DNA of 64,000 nt from Pseudomonadota bacterium. Its GTDB lineage: Bacteria; Pseudomonadota; Gammaproteobacteria; Steroidobacterales; Steroidobacteraceae. The stretch is taken from the NCBI GenBank assembly GCA_021843755.1, contig JAKBWB010000030.1, positions 1 through 64,000 of the forward strand, given 5' to 3'. Below, in pieces: positions 17,402 to 25,403 of the stretch; positions within the stretch are counted from its first letter, which is position 1, and the number at the start of each line of letters is the position of its first letter. The notes beneath the pieces were generated by a model. That model saw only the letters and a program-made list of their open reading frames with translations. It had not been told where the DNA came from and ran no database searches. The position numbers were made by a program, and so were the translations under genes.

Positions 17402-18430
17402 TCAGCCTTGCAGACGTCTTCCGGTTGCACGGTCAAACGCATACAAGTCTTCTCTACGGAACCACAAACGCAGCTCGTTATCCCGCCGGAGCTCCGGATT
17501 CGGTGCAACCCGTGCGATGACGCGCGATCCGTTCCGACTTATCTCCACCTGCCATTCTCCCCCGAAGGATTCGATCCGCTCGAGCCTCCCGGCAATGAAC
17601 GCATCGGCGCTCGAGCTGGGTTGCAGCAGCAATCGCTCCGGACGAATACCGTAATCAATGCAATGCGCATCCAACCCGGAATTCTCCAACCAATCGCCGT
17701 CGAGGAAATTCATCGGGGGCCAGCCCACGAAACCGGCCACGAAGCGATTACTGGGTTCCTTGTAGATGCCATCCGGCGTGTCGATCTGCTGAATCTGCCC
17801 GTCCGCCAGCACGACCACGCGCTGACCGAGCGACAGGGCTTCCGATTGATCGTGCGTCACGTAAACCATCGTCGTACCGAGCGCCGTGTGCAGCGCCGAC
17901 AGCTCACGGCGCATCTCGGCCCGCAACGGAATATCGAGGCTCGAGAGCGGCTCATCGAGCAGGAACACACCCGGTTCGCGCAGCATGGCGCGCCCGAGCG
18001 CGGTCCGCTGCCGCTGCCCCCCCGACAGTTCCCGCGGGTAGCGTCCCAGCAACGCCTCGAGACCCAGCCGGACGGCGGTCCGCCGCACGCGGGCATCGAC
18101 GATCGCTCTGGCGACGCGCCGCACCCGTAGTCCGAATGCGAGATTCTGGTACACCGTCATGTGCGGGTAGAGCGCGTGATTCTGAAACACCATGGCGACG
18201 TTCCGTTGCTGCGGCGGCAGGTCATTGACCCGTTGCCCCCCGATCCGTATGTCGCCACTGGTGATCTTGTCGAGCCCCGCAACGCACCGCAACAGGGTCG
18301 ATTTTCCGCACCCTGAAGGGCCCACCACCGAGATCAGTTCGCCGTCGTTCACCGTGCAATCGATATCCTGCAAAACGACCTGACGGTTCGCAAGGAGTTT
18401 CGACACCCTCTGCAGTTCGAGGCGCGCCAT
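17402..18430 (-). CDS. Sugar ABC transporter ATPase (MalK/UgpC family)
   Basis: A 342-aa ATPase with Walker A GPSGCGKST, Q-loop FQNHALYPHMTV, signature LSGGQRQRTALGRA, Walker B FLLDEPLSSLD and the H-loop THDQSEAL. A C-terminal TOBE/regulatory domain of about 110 residues follows, slightly short for MalK. It powers uptake of oligosaccharides or polyols through the two permeases encoded just upstream. The start codon is 1 bp from the stop of the previous permease gene. MalK-type ATPases are sometimes shared between importers; having its own gene here suggests a dedicated system. Confidence 0.92.
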   Translation of the reverse strand: MARLELQRVSKLLANRQVVLQDIDCTVNDGELISVVGPSGCGKSTLLRCVAGLDKITSGDIRIGGQRVNDLPPQQRNVAMVFQNHALYPHMTVYQNLAFGLRVRRVARAIVDARVRRTAVRLGLEALLGRYPRELSGGQRQRTALGRAMLREPGVFLLDEPLSSLDIPLRAEMRRELSALHTALGTTMVYVTHDQSEALSLGQRVVVLADGQIQQIDTPDGIYKEPSNRFVAGFVGWPPMNFLDGDWLENSGLDAHCIDYGIRPERLLLQPSSSADAFIAGRLERIESFGGEWQVEISRNGSRVIARVAPNPELRRDNELRLWFRREDLYAFDRATGRRLQG

Positions 18431-18431
18431 G

Positions 18432-19259
18432 TCAGTCCGTCAGGCTGCCGGCAGAAACAGCCCGAAGATAGTAGCGCTGCGACGCAAGGAAAACAAACAT
18501 CATGGGCAGGATCGCAACCGTCGCGCCGGCAGCCATCAACCCGATATTCTGATAATGCTCCCGATCGATCGACGCCAATGCGACCGGCAATGTCTGCATG
18601 TCCACCTTCTGCATCGCGATCATCGGCCACATGAAGTCGTTCCAGCTCACCACGAACGTCAGTACCGCAACCGCCGCAAGCATCGGCGCCATCAGCGGCA
18701 CCACCACCGAGAAGAATGTCCGCCACTCGCTCGCACCGTCGATCCGCGCGGCATCGAGAACGTCCGCCGGAATCCCGCGTGCATAGGCCTGAATGAGCAC
18801 TATGCTGACCGCATTGGCCGCCGCGGGCAGGATCAGCGCCGCATAGTGATTGATCAGGTGCACCGCACTGAACATCTCGAACAGGGGCAGAACCAGTGCC
18901 TGATTGGGAACCAGGACGGCGAACATCACGATCCATGACACCAGTCGGTGCGCGCGGAATTTGGCCTGGGCGAGCGCGTATCCGGCCAGGCCCGCAACCA
19001 ATACCGACAAGGGGGTGGTGGCCGCCGCGACGATCAGGGAATTGAGGAAATAGTAGCCGATCCTCTGCTGGTGGACGATGTTCACCATGTTCACGAGCGT
19101 CGGATGATCGGGCCACAGCGGCGGCGTTCCGGCAAATCGCTCCGGCGCCCGCATGAAGGCAATCGAGGTTACCCATAACAGCGGGAACAATGTGGCCAAC
19201 GCCATCACGATCAGCGCCGCGTAGGTCGACACCCGGACCAGCACGCCCTTCGCGCTCAC
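18432..19259 (-). CDS. Sugar ABC transporter permease (MalG/UgpE-like)
   Basis: Inner-membrane permease of 275 aa with about six transmembrane segments. The EAA motif is near DVLDAARIDGASEWRTFFSVVVPLMAP, a strong match to the MalG-side binding-protein-dependent permease consensus. It should pair with the permease encoded at 19261-20136. Translation starts at a GTG at 19259, 1 bp after the stop of the partner gene. It ends just before the ATPase gene, so the three genes form one tight operon segment. Confidence 0.92.
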   Translation of the reverse strand: MSAKGVLVRVSTYAALIVMALATLFPLLWVTSIAFMRAPERFAGTPPLWPDHPTLVNMVNIVHQQRIGYYFLNSLIVAAATTPLSVLVAGLAGYALAQAKFRAHRLVSWIVMFAVLVPNQALVLPLFEMFSAVHLINHYAALILPAAANAVSIVLIQAYARGIPADVLDAARIDGASEWRTFFSVVVPLMAPMLAAVAVLTFVVSWNDFMWPMIAMQKVDMQTLPVALASIDREHYQNIGLMAAGATVAILPMMFVFLASQRYYLRAVSAGSLTD

Positions 19260-19260
19260 G

Positions 19261-20136
19261 TCAATCCCCCCGCCATACCGCCCGCGTATGGCGCTGCAGC
19301 CATGCGAACAGCCACATGATAACCGTCAAAACCATCGCCAAGGCGCTCGCCACCCCCCAACGCCACCAGCGAAAGCCCCGATCGTACATCAGCAGCAGCA
19401 GGCTCATCGTACTGCCCATCGGCCCGCCCTGGGTCAGAACATAAGGCTCGGCGAACAACTGCCAATAGCCCGCTGCGTCCAGAAGCGCGAGCAGACCGAG
19501 CGTCGGAGCCAGCATAGGCACCGTAATGCGCAGCAACTGCTGCATCATCCCTGCGCCCTCGATGCGCGCGATATCATAAAGTTCGTCCGGAATCTCGCGG
19601 CGCGCCGCTGCGACGATGATCATTCCGTATCCGAATCCTTTCCAGACGACGACTACGGTGATCGCAAGCAACGCCAGGCTCGGCGTACCCAGCCAGTTTG
19701 GCGTGGGCAGATGGGCCGCGGCGAGCAATCTGTTTACAAGTCCGTAGCGCGTATTGAGCATGTAGCGCCAGCTGATCGCGACCGCCACAGTCGAGCACAC
19801 GACGGGTAGAAAGAAGGCTGTTCGAAACAGACCGCGCCACCGCGCCGAGATCGACTCGATCATGAGCGCACAGATCAGCGACAGCGCCAGGGTTGCCGGA
19901 ACACCGACGAGGACGACGGTCATCGTGGTCTCAACGCCCTGCCAGGCGGCACGGTCGTGGAGCAGGTGAATGAAGTTGGCGACTCCTATGAAATGCAGAT
20001 CAGCGCCATTGGCGAGCGAATAGATGTTGAAGTCCGTCATGCTGAGTCCGAGCACGCCGATGAGCGGAACAAAGACGAAGAGCACGATCAGCAATAGGGC
20101 CGGTAGGATGAAAAACAGCGCGGTCAGCGACTTCAT
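19261..20136 (-). CDS. Sugar ABC transporter permease (MalF/UgpA-like)
   Basis: Inner-membrane permease of 291 aa, about six transmembrane segments. The EAA-loop region reads IPDELYDIARIEGAGMMQQLLRITVPMLAP. A periplasmic loop after the first transmembrane segment (MTDFNIYSLANGADLHFIG) is typical of UgpA-type proteins. Its ATG overlaps the stop of the binding lipoprotein gene by 4 bases. It forms the heterodimeric channel with the MalG-like protein encoded downstream. Confidence 0.92.
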   Translation of the reverse strand: MKSLTALFFILPALLLIVLFVFVPLIGVLGLSMTDFNIYSLANGADLHFIGVANFIHLLHDRAAWQGVETTMTVVLVGVPATLALSLICALMIESISARWRGLFRTAFFLPVVCSTVAVAISWRYMLNTRYGLVNRLLAAAHLPTPNWLGTPSLALLAITVVVVWKGFGYGMIIVAAARREIPDELYDIARIEGAGMMQQLLRITVPMLAPTLGLLALLDAAGYWQLFAEPYVLTQGGPMGSTMSLLLLMYDRGFRWWRWGVASALAMVLTVIMWLFAWLQRHTRAVWRGD

Positions 20137-21428
20137 GGCTGTTTTCCCACGACTCGCCTGCGACCTTTCCCGGGTTCCCGACTCAGGAGCGCCCGACGCT
20201 CGGCCAGCCAGTAGTTGACCCGACGGTCAAGCTGATCAGTGGCGGCGCGGATCGATACGCCTCCGATCACGACCTGCTCGGCCATGCGGCGCATGCCGTG
20301 CATGATTTCACCCCACTCGGGAATCTTCGGAAACGGCTGAACTCGGCCGAGTTGTACACGGAAGGCGTTCAGTTTGCGGTCGGTCGCCAGCGGCGCGAAG
20401 GTCCAGGGTCCGCGTCGCGCCGGCAAGTCGCCGGTAAGTGCGAACAGGCGCACCTGCTGGCGGTTCTGCAGCATATAGCGGACGAACGCGCGCGCGAGCG
20501 GCTGACGGCGCGAGCGCCTGAAGATCACCAGGTCCGAGCCGTCGATCAGCGAGGTGCCCGCGCCGCGCGGTCCGGGCATCGGGGCCGTCATCCACAAGTG
20601 TTGGTCCTGTGGCTGCAGGAAGCGGCGGAACTCGCCGATATTCCACGGTCCCGAGACATAAAAGACGAAATCGCCGCGCGCCATCTGCCACCACAGGTTG
20701 ATCAGCTGGCGGTCGGTGATGCGCGGCGCGAGCCGTTGTGCGAATAAGTTCTTGTAGAACCGCAATGCGGCACGGAAGGACGGGCTGGCGAAATTTCCAT
20801 AGCGATCCCCGTCGCGAAGCACGGACGCGGGCTCCTGCAGCGCCAGGACCTCGAGGAATTCGTATTCATTGATCGGCGCAAGCAACGGATATTGACCCGG
20901 CTTGAGGATTCGGCGCACGGCTTGCAGCTGCTTCAGCCATCCGCTCCAGGTGCGCGCGGGCCGACGGTAGCCGGCACGATGCAGAACGGCCGGCAGGTAG
21001 AACAGCACCCGTGTGTCGACGTACCACGGCGTGCCGTAATAGCGGCCGTTGAAACGTGTGACATCGAGGGCCTCTTGGAAAAAATCCCCGGCAACCGGTC
21101 GTTGAGGAACGATCGCGTGCAACGTCACCAGGGTCGACAGATCGGTATCTCCGACCTGGGCGACATCCGGAGGATCGCCCGCTGCGACTGCGGAGAGAAG
21201 GCGTGCCTGGGCGGAGCTCCAGGCGAGATTTTCCACGCAAACATGCGTTCCCGGATGTTCTCGCTCGAAGCCTGGAACCATGCGTTGCAAGGCAGTGGCT
21301 TCGACACCGACCGCCCAGACGTTAAGACCACATGGCGAACGGGCGCAGCCTGCGCACGCAAGCGCTGCCGAGGCCAACGCAGGAGCCATTGCGTTTCGCA
21401 GCAGCTGCACTGTCCTCGGGAGTTTCAC
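20133..21428 (-). CDS. Sugar-binding lipoprotein of a maltose-type ABC importer
   Basis: A 431-aa family 1 solute-binding protein. Arg-containing signal, hydrophobic stretch and LACAGC lipobox near residues 22-28 indicate a lipoprotein. The mature part shows LNVWAVG, ENLAWSSAQARLLSAVAAGDPPDVAQVGD, GTPWYVDTRVLFY and the C-lobe FVFYVSGPWNIGEF, all standard for sugar-binding proteins. It delivers ligand to the permeases encoded next. The start is taken as GTG at 21428, giving an n-region MKLPRTVQLLRN; an internal ATG 13 codons later is possible. The region upstream holds a 17-bp palindrome. Confidence 0.88.
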   Translation of the reverse strand: MKLPRTVQLLRNAMAPALASAALACAGCARSPCGLNVWAVGVEATALQRMVPGFEREHPGTHVCVENLAWSSAQARLLSAVAAGDPPDVAQVGDTDLSTLVTLHAIVPQRPVAGDFFQEALDVTRFNGRYYGTPWYVDTRVLFYLPAVLHRAGYRRPARTWSGWLKQLQAVRRILKPGQYPLLAPINEYEFLEVLALQEPASVLRDGDRYGNFASPSFRAALRFYKNLFAQRLAPRITDRQLINLWWQMARGDFVFYVSGPWNIGEFRRFLQPQDQHLWMTAPMPGPRGAGTSLIDGSDLVIFRRSRRQPLARAFVRYMLQNRQQVRLFALTGDLPARRGPWTFAPLATDRKLNAFRVQLGRVQPFPKIPEWGEIMHGMRRMAEQVVIGGVSIRAATDQLDRRVNYWLAERRALLSREPGKGRRRVVGKQP

Positions 21429-21805
21429 GACCTGCCCATTGGAATCGACGCCGGCGCCGTGGCGCGGAGCACCACCGCCGCGACGGCGTATGCAGGCAGT
21501 CCCGCGCCCAATCCGCGCCCAATCGGTTCGGCGCTATGCGCCGGCGCTGACGACTCGTCGCTCGCGAAACGAGATGAGGGATGATACATGTGGATCCGGT
21601 CCCGATGGGTTCGACCGCCGCCGCGCACGATCTGCCGCGACGTGAGCGGCGCGCACGGGAAACTTGCGCTGGAGAGCAGGGTGGCGTGCGGAGCCGAGCC
21701 CGACCGGCAATGTGGCATATGACTGAAGGCAAACGACCATCGCATCGCCGGGTTCATCGCCAGTCCGACAGCATCGGTTTGGTTCGAAGCTCGAACCTTT
21801 GGATG
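21429..21805. other. 377-bp gap between lacI and the ABC operon
   Basis: No credible gene is seen; the open frames here lack family features and ribosome-binding sites. The one clear element is a perfect 17-bp inverted repeat at 21781-21797, listed separately. Since lacI and the binding lipoprotein gene point the same way, the gap probably holds a separate promoter for the ABC operon. Confidence 0.5.
21781..21797. promoter_or_regulatory. Perfect 17-bp inverted repeat, candidate operator
   Basis: GGTTCGAAGCTCGAACC has two 7-base arms (GGTTCGA/TCGAACC) around AGC. It lies 9 bp past the lacI stop and about 350 bp before the ABC operon. Read on the minus strand it is followed by AAACC rather than a T-run, so it is not a standard terminator for lacI. 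Its GTTCG/CGAAC half-sites resemble IclR-type operators and the palindrome at 9201. Confidence 0.45.
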
Positions 21806-22867
21806 TTACACTCGACCCTGCCGGGTCCGGGATGCCTCAGCGCGCACAGTCGGCAGTATCGCCGCCGGGTCCGTCGAGCGCCGCACAATCAGGGTCGTCG
21901 GCAGCGGCTGTGTGCCGGGGCTCGGAGGCAGGCGGGCGCGGCCCTTACGATTGATTGCCGCGACAAGCCATTCGAACGCTTCCAGTCCCTGCTGCGCTAC
22001 CGGCGGTCGCACTGTCGTAAGGGGCGGGGTGGTGAAACGCGCGGTCGGAATATCGTCAAACCCCGCGACAGCGATCTCATCGGGCACGGCTACGCCTGCC
22101 GAAGCCAGTGCCTCGAGGCAACCCACGGCCATGTTGTCGTTGGCCGCAAAAACCGCTCGCGGCTTGCGTACCCGTGTTGCCAGGTACGCGCCCGCCTCGC
22201 GTCCGGCCTCTTCGGAGTAGTTGCCCCTGATGTCACGCTGCACGCGCATGCCGAGGCTGCGCGCGGCGGCGTGGAAGCCCCGGGCTCGCTCGGCTGCATC
22301 GAAATTGTCCGCGGGGCCCGCGATATGCACGACGTCCTTGTAGCCCAGCAGCGCGAAGTGCTGTGCAACTTGCGACGCGCCGCCGGCATTGTCGACGGTG
22401 ATGGCCGGCGCGTCACCCACCGGGCCCGGCGCATTGAGCAGCACCGTCGGCACCGTGAACGGCAATTCGGCAAGACGGCGATCGGCGTCTACGAACGGTG
22501 CCATGAGGATCACCCCATCGACTTGTCCGTGAATGAGCGCGAACACCTTCGGCGCCTCCGCGAGACGCCCATGCAGGCTTGCGACCAGCAGGCTTTGTCC
22601 ATGTGCATGGGCGCATTGGTCCAGCTCCCGGATCAATTCGGAGAAGAACGCGCCATGCATGTCCGGCAACAGAACCGCGATGGTGCGCGTGCGGCCGGTA
22701 CTGAGCGCTCGCGCGGCAGCGTGCGGGACGTAGTTCAGCTCGCGCGCCGCGTGCAGCACCGCCTCGCGAGCCGATCGCGTGACCCCGTCGGCCCCATTCA
22801 TGACCCTCGACACGGTCGCCGTGGAGACTCCGGCCAGCTTCGCCACATCCCGAATACTTATGGTCAA
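21806..22867 (-). CDS. LacI-family transcriptional regulator
   Basis: A 353-aa repressor-type regulator. The helix-turn-helix is at residues 3-24 (ISIRDVAKLAGVSTATVSRVMNG split across the two helices), followed by the hinge helix region HAAARALSTGRTRTIAVLLPD. The C-terminal periplasmic-binding-protein-like domain has DGVILMAPF, AVFAANDNMAVGCLEAL, VAGFDDIPTARFTTPPLTTVRPP and other conserved positions. It should respond to a sugar or oligosaccharide from the surrounding GH39/GH144/ABC/TonB locus. LacI-type operator sequences occur 22 bp upstream of its own start (22889-22902) and as a pair before the TonB receptor gene, so it probably controls itself and that operon. Confidence 0.92.
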   Translation of the reverse strand: MTISIRDVAKLAGVSTATVSRVMNGADGVTRSAREAVLHAARELNYVPHAAARALSTGRTRTIAVLLPDMHGAFFSELIRELDQCAHAHGQSLLVASLHGRLAEAPKVFALIHGQVDGVILMAPFVDADRRLAELPFTVPTVLLNAPGPVGDAPAITVDNAGGASQVAQHFALLGYKDVVHIAGPADNFDAAERARGFHAAARSLGMRVQRDIRGNYSEEAGREAGAYLATRVRKPRAVFAANDNMAVGCLEALASAGVAVPDEIAVAGFDDIPTARFTTPPLTTVRPPVAQQGLEAFEWLVAAINRKGRARLPPSPGTQPLPTTLIVRRSTDPAAILPTVRAEASRTRQGRV

Positions 22868-22888
22868 CTTTGTCTCCTTCGGCGCTCG

Positions 22889-22902
22889 CGAAAGCGTTTA
22901 CG
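22889..22902. promoter_or_regulatory. LacI-type operator upstream of lacI
   Basis: CGAAAGCGTTTACG matches the general LacI/CcpA operator pattern TGNAANCGNTTNCA at the core (AAAGCGTTTAC). It lies 22-35 bp upstream of the lacI ATG, a good position for autoregulation. Function is inferred from position and motif. Confidence 0.55.
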
Positions 22903-23472
22903 GCTGGGGACGCGGTGCAGTTCCCGAAAAGCTCCCGGTGAGCGGGACGACACCCCGGTACGATCGCAAGACCGATGCGGCCGCCCCATGCCGAGGCATT
23001 GCTGCCCGAGCTCGTCGATCTGTCCATCTCGTCAATTCGCCAGACACACCCCCCACGTGTCCGGCAATTGTCGCCATCCTCTGTAGGGAACCGTCAATGC
23101 CACGGCCGCCTCCGCTCGGGCGAGGCGTTTGACGATCCCGCGATATCGACTCTCTGCAGCCCCGACACTGCCTGCGGCGCAGGTCTCGTGCCCACCCGAT
23201 CACCCGCTCCGCAAGCCGACGCGCGCCACCGCCGCTTGGCCGCAAACCCGCCGCCAGCGGCCCGTTCCGCCCGCGCCGCCCCGATCCGCTCGGACATGCG
23301 CATTTTACAAGTTTCGACGCATCCCCGTCGCCGCAACGCCGGTTCACCCCCGGCGTCCCCCCGCACCGAGCTTTCTGCCACCCCGCTCGTGCCCGCATTG
23401 GGCTCGGCGATCTCACAGCCACGAATTCCACGGCCGGTCCGGACCTCCCGGCTGCCGAATCGCGCCGATCGC
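22903..23472. other. 570-bp gap without a recognised gene
   Basis: Between the lacI operator and the end of the first GH39 gene. Very GC-rich. Open frames on both strands here are continuations of frames antisense to neighbouring genes and show no family features. I see no clear promoter, tRNA or terminator with a T-run. Confidence 0.4.
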
Positions 23473-25104
23473 TCAGCGCCGGTTCAACAGCAGCAGCGCG
23501 AGCCCATGCTGCGGTACCACGATCGTGATGCGCCCGTCGTTCAGCTGCACGGGCCTTGCAGGCGCGAGCCGCCCGGCGGCCTGGAGCACGGCAATCTGCT
23601 GCCGCGTCGGCCACCGGGGCCGGCCCATGGCATTGAAGGCGCGGATTACATCGCCGTGGTGATCGTCGACCCGCCACAGATACCCGCGCGCGCGCGGCGG
23701 GAACGCGTGCACGGAAATCCTGAAAACACGCGAGGACCGGTGCGCCGGCGGCGGCGTGTACTTCGGTCCCCTGCCGTCCGGCGGCGAGTAGTCCCACAGC
23801 GCCAATACCAGCGAGCCGTCGCGCCGGCGGGTGATCAGCGCCGATCTGGCCGCCGGCAGCAAGCGCACATGCCCCAGACGATGCAGCAGCGCAAACGCGT
23901 TGAACGCCGGCTTGGGGATATTGTCCTCGGCAATCAACCCGAATCCGCCATAGAACGGTTTTCGGACGACACCCTGTTCCTCGAACACGTCCGAGAATGT
24001 CCAGTAACTCATCATGTGCACGAGGCCGTCGCACTGGCGGATCGTGCTCGCGATCCACGGTCCCATGTAAGGCGTGTCGGTCACATCCGGTTCATTGCTG
24101 TAGCTGGCGTTGTATTCGGAGAGGATCAGCGGCAGATGCGGATAAGGCGAGCGCGCGATCTCCTCGTGTACCTTGCGCACCGCGCGGCACACCATCGTGC
24201 GCCGGGAGATCTTCTCGTTCTTGCCGAAGACATTCTTCGCCGTATCGTTGCCGTAGACGTGCGTGCTGACGAAATCGACCGGCACGTGCGCCTGGGCGGC
24301 ATGGCGCAGAAAGGCGCTCACCCACGCGGCCTGGGCGGTCGCCGGACCGCCGACGCGCAGGCGCTTGCTGACGTCCTGCAGGGCCCTGGCGGTGTGATCG
24401 TACAGCGTAAAGTAGGTGCTCTGTTTCGGCACGCCGCCCCAGAAACTCAGGTTTGGTTCGTTCCAGACCTCGAAATACCACTTGGCTACTTCATTGATGC
24501 CGTATTGCTCGATGAAGTTGCGCGCCAGCGCCTTGATCATATCGTCCCATTGCGCGTAGCTGCGCGGCGGCGAGACGACCGGATGATACCAGAACGACTG
24601 CACCATTTTCGGATCGCGCGCCAGCGCCGGCGGCATGAAATCGAGCTCGACGTAGGGACGCACCCCGTGCGCAAGCAGTGCGTCCATGATCTGGTCAACA
24701 TACGAAAAATTGTACGCGGGATCCGCCGCATCGCCATGCGCGCCGGCGGCATGCCGGTTGTAGAACGCCGCGGTGTGTCTGCCCGTCAATCCCACGCCCC
24801 GGTCCAATAATCCATGGAACCGCACAAACCGGATCCCGGTCGCCGCCTTCATCATGGCCAGATCGTGTTGATAATTGGCGCGCAACACGAGCACGGCTCG
24901 CCCGGATCCGAACATGTGGTCCCAGAAGTGCGGGAACCGTCGCCCCGCTGCGCGCGCATCGATCACGAGGCGCTCCACCGGCATTCTCGTGCCGGGTCCC
25001 CTCGCAACGGCGGCATTCGCGGGTCCGTGGCACCCTAGTACCACAAGCAGCGCGGACGCCAGTCCGAAGATCCTGTGGAACGTTGTGCGACGCCTGTGCA
25101 TCAT
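23473..25104 (-). CDS. GH39-family glycosidase, exported
   Basis: About 543 aa with an export signal (hydrophobic core ending VLGCHGPANA; a Sec or lipoprotein site is possible). The TIM barrel has FVRFHGLLDRGVG, VRPYVELDFMPP, the acid/base Glu216 in EVWNEPN and the nucleophile Glu330 in ILSEYNAS, as expected for clan GH-A family 39 (beta-xylosidases, alpha-L-iduronidases and relatives). A C-terminal beta-sandwich follows. The start at 25104 is preferred because GAGGG lies 7 bases before it; an ATG at 25128 would add eight residues. It is followed by lacI and preceded by a second GH39 gene with the same architecture, so the two are tandem paralogues with probably different linkage preference. 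Confidence 0.85.
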   Translation of the reverse strand: MMHRRRTTFHRIFGLASALLVVLGCHGPANAAVARGPGTRMPVERLVIDARAAGRRFPHFWDHMFGSGRAVLVLRANYQHDLAMMKAATGIRFVRFHGLLDRGVGLTGRHTAAFYNRHAAGAHGDAADPAYNFSYVDQIMDALLAHGVRPYVELDFMPPALARDPKMVQSFWYHPVVSPPRSYAQWDDMIKALARNFIEQYGINEVAKWYFEVWNEPNLSFWGGVPKQSTYFTLYDHTARALQDVSKRLRVGGPATAQAAWVSAFLRHAAQAHVPVDFVSTHVYGNDTAKNVFGKNEKISRRTMVCRAVRKVHEEIARSPYPHLPLILSEYNASYSNEPDVTDTPYMGPWIASTIRQCDGLVHMMSYWTFSDVFEEQGVVRKPFYGGFGLIAEDNIPKPAFNAFALLHRLGHVRLLPAARSALITRRRDGSLVLALWDYSPPDGRGPKYTPPPAHRSSRVFRISVHAFPPRARGYLWRVDDHHGDVIRAFNAMGRPRWPTRQQIAVLQAAGRLAPARPVQLNDGRITIVVPQHGLALLLLNRR

Positions 25105-25403
25105 GGACATACCCTCATTGCCTTCCATTCAATGCCGAACCAGCAGTTGACGGCACCGCGGGCGGCCGCGCACGATACAGCTCGCGGACCGTCGCTGCGT
25201 ATCATTCGACGCCGCAGTCTCTTCTGCCCGTACCGCCGGCGAGTCCAGGTCGTGCACGCGGCCTTGCTCGTTTGCCGGATGCTCCATGCAACTCGAGACG
25301 CCCGGCGGCGCAACCGGAATCGCGCATCCGTACCCGATGAGGGCCGGCCGGAACGCTGTGCCCGGGTCGCCACATGACCTGTCTCGCGAAGATCCGCGCT
25401 GTC

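Noticed and set aside
23106-23126. Possible hairpin with GCCTC and GAGGC arms after the GH39 gene
   Set aside because: The stem is broken by an unpaired base and no T-run follows in the gene's direction, so it was not called a terminator.
22975-24810. 611-codon plus-strand open frame
   Set aside because: Antisense to the first GH39 gene and the lacI upstream gap, with Arg/His-rich low-complexity translation typical of shadow frames.
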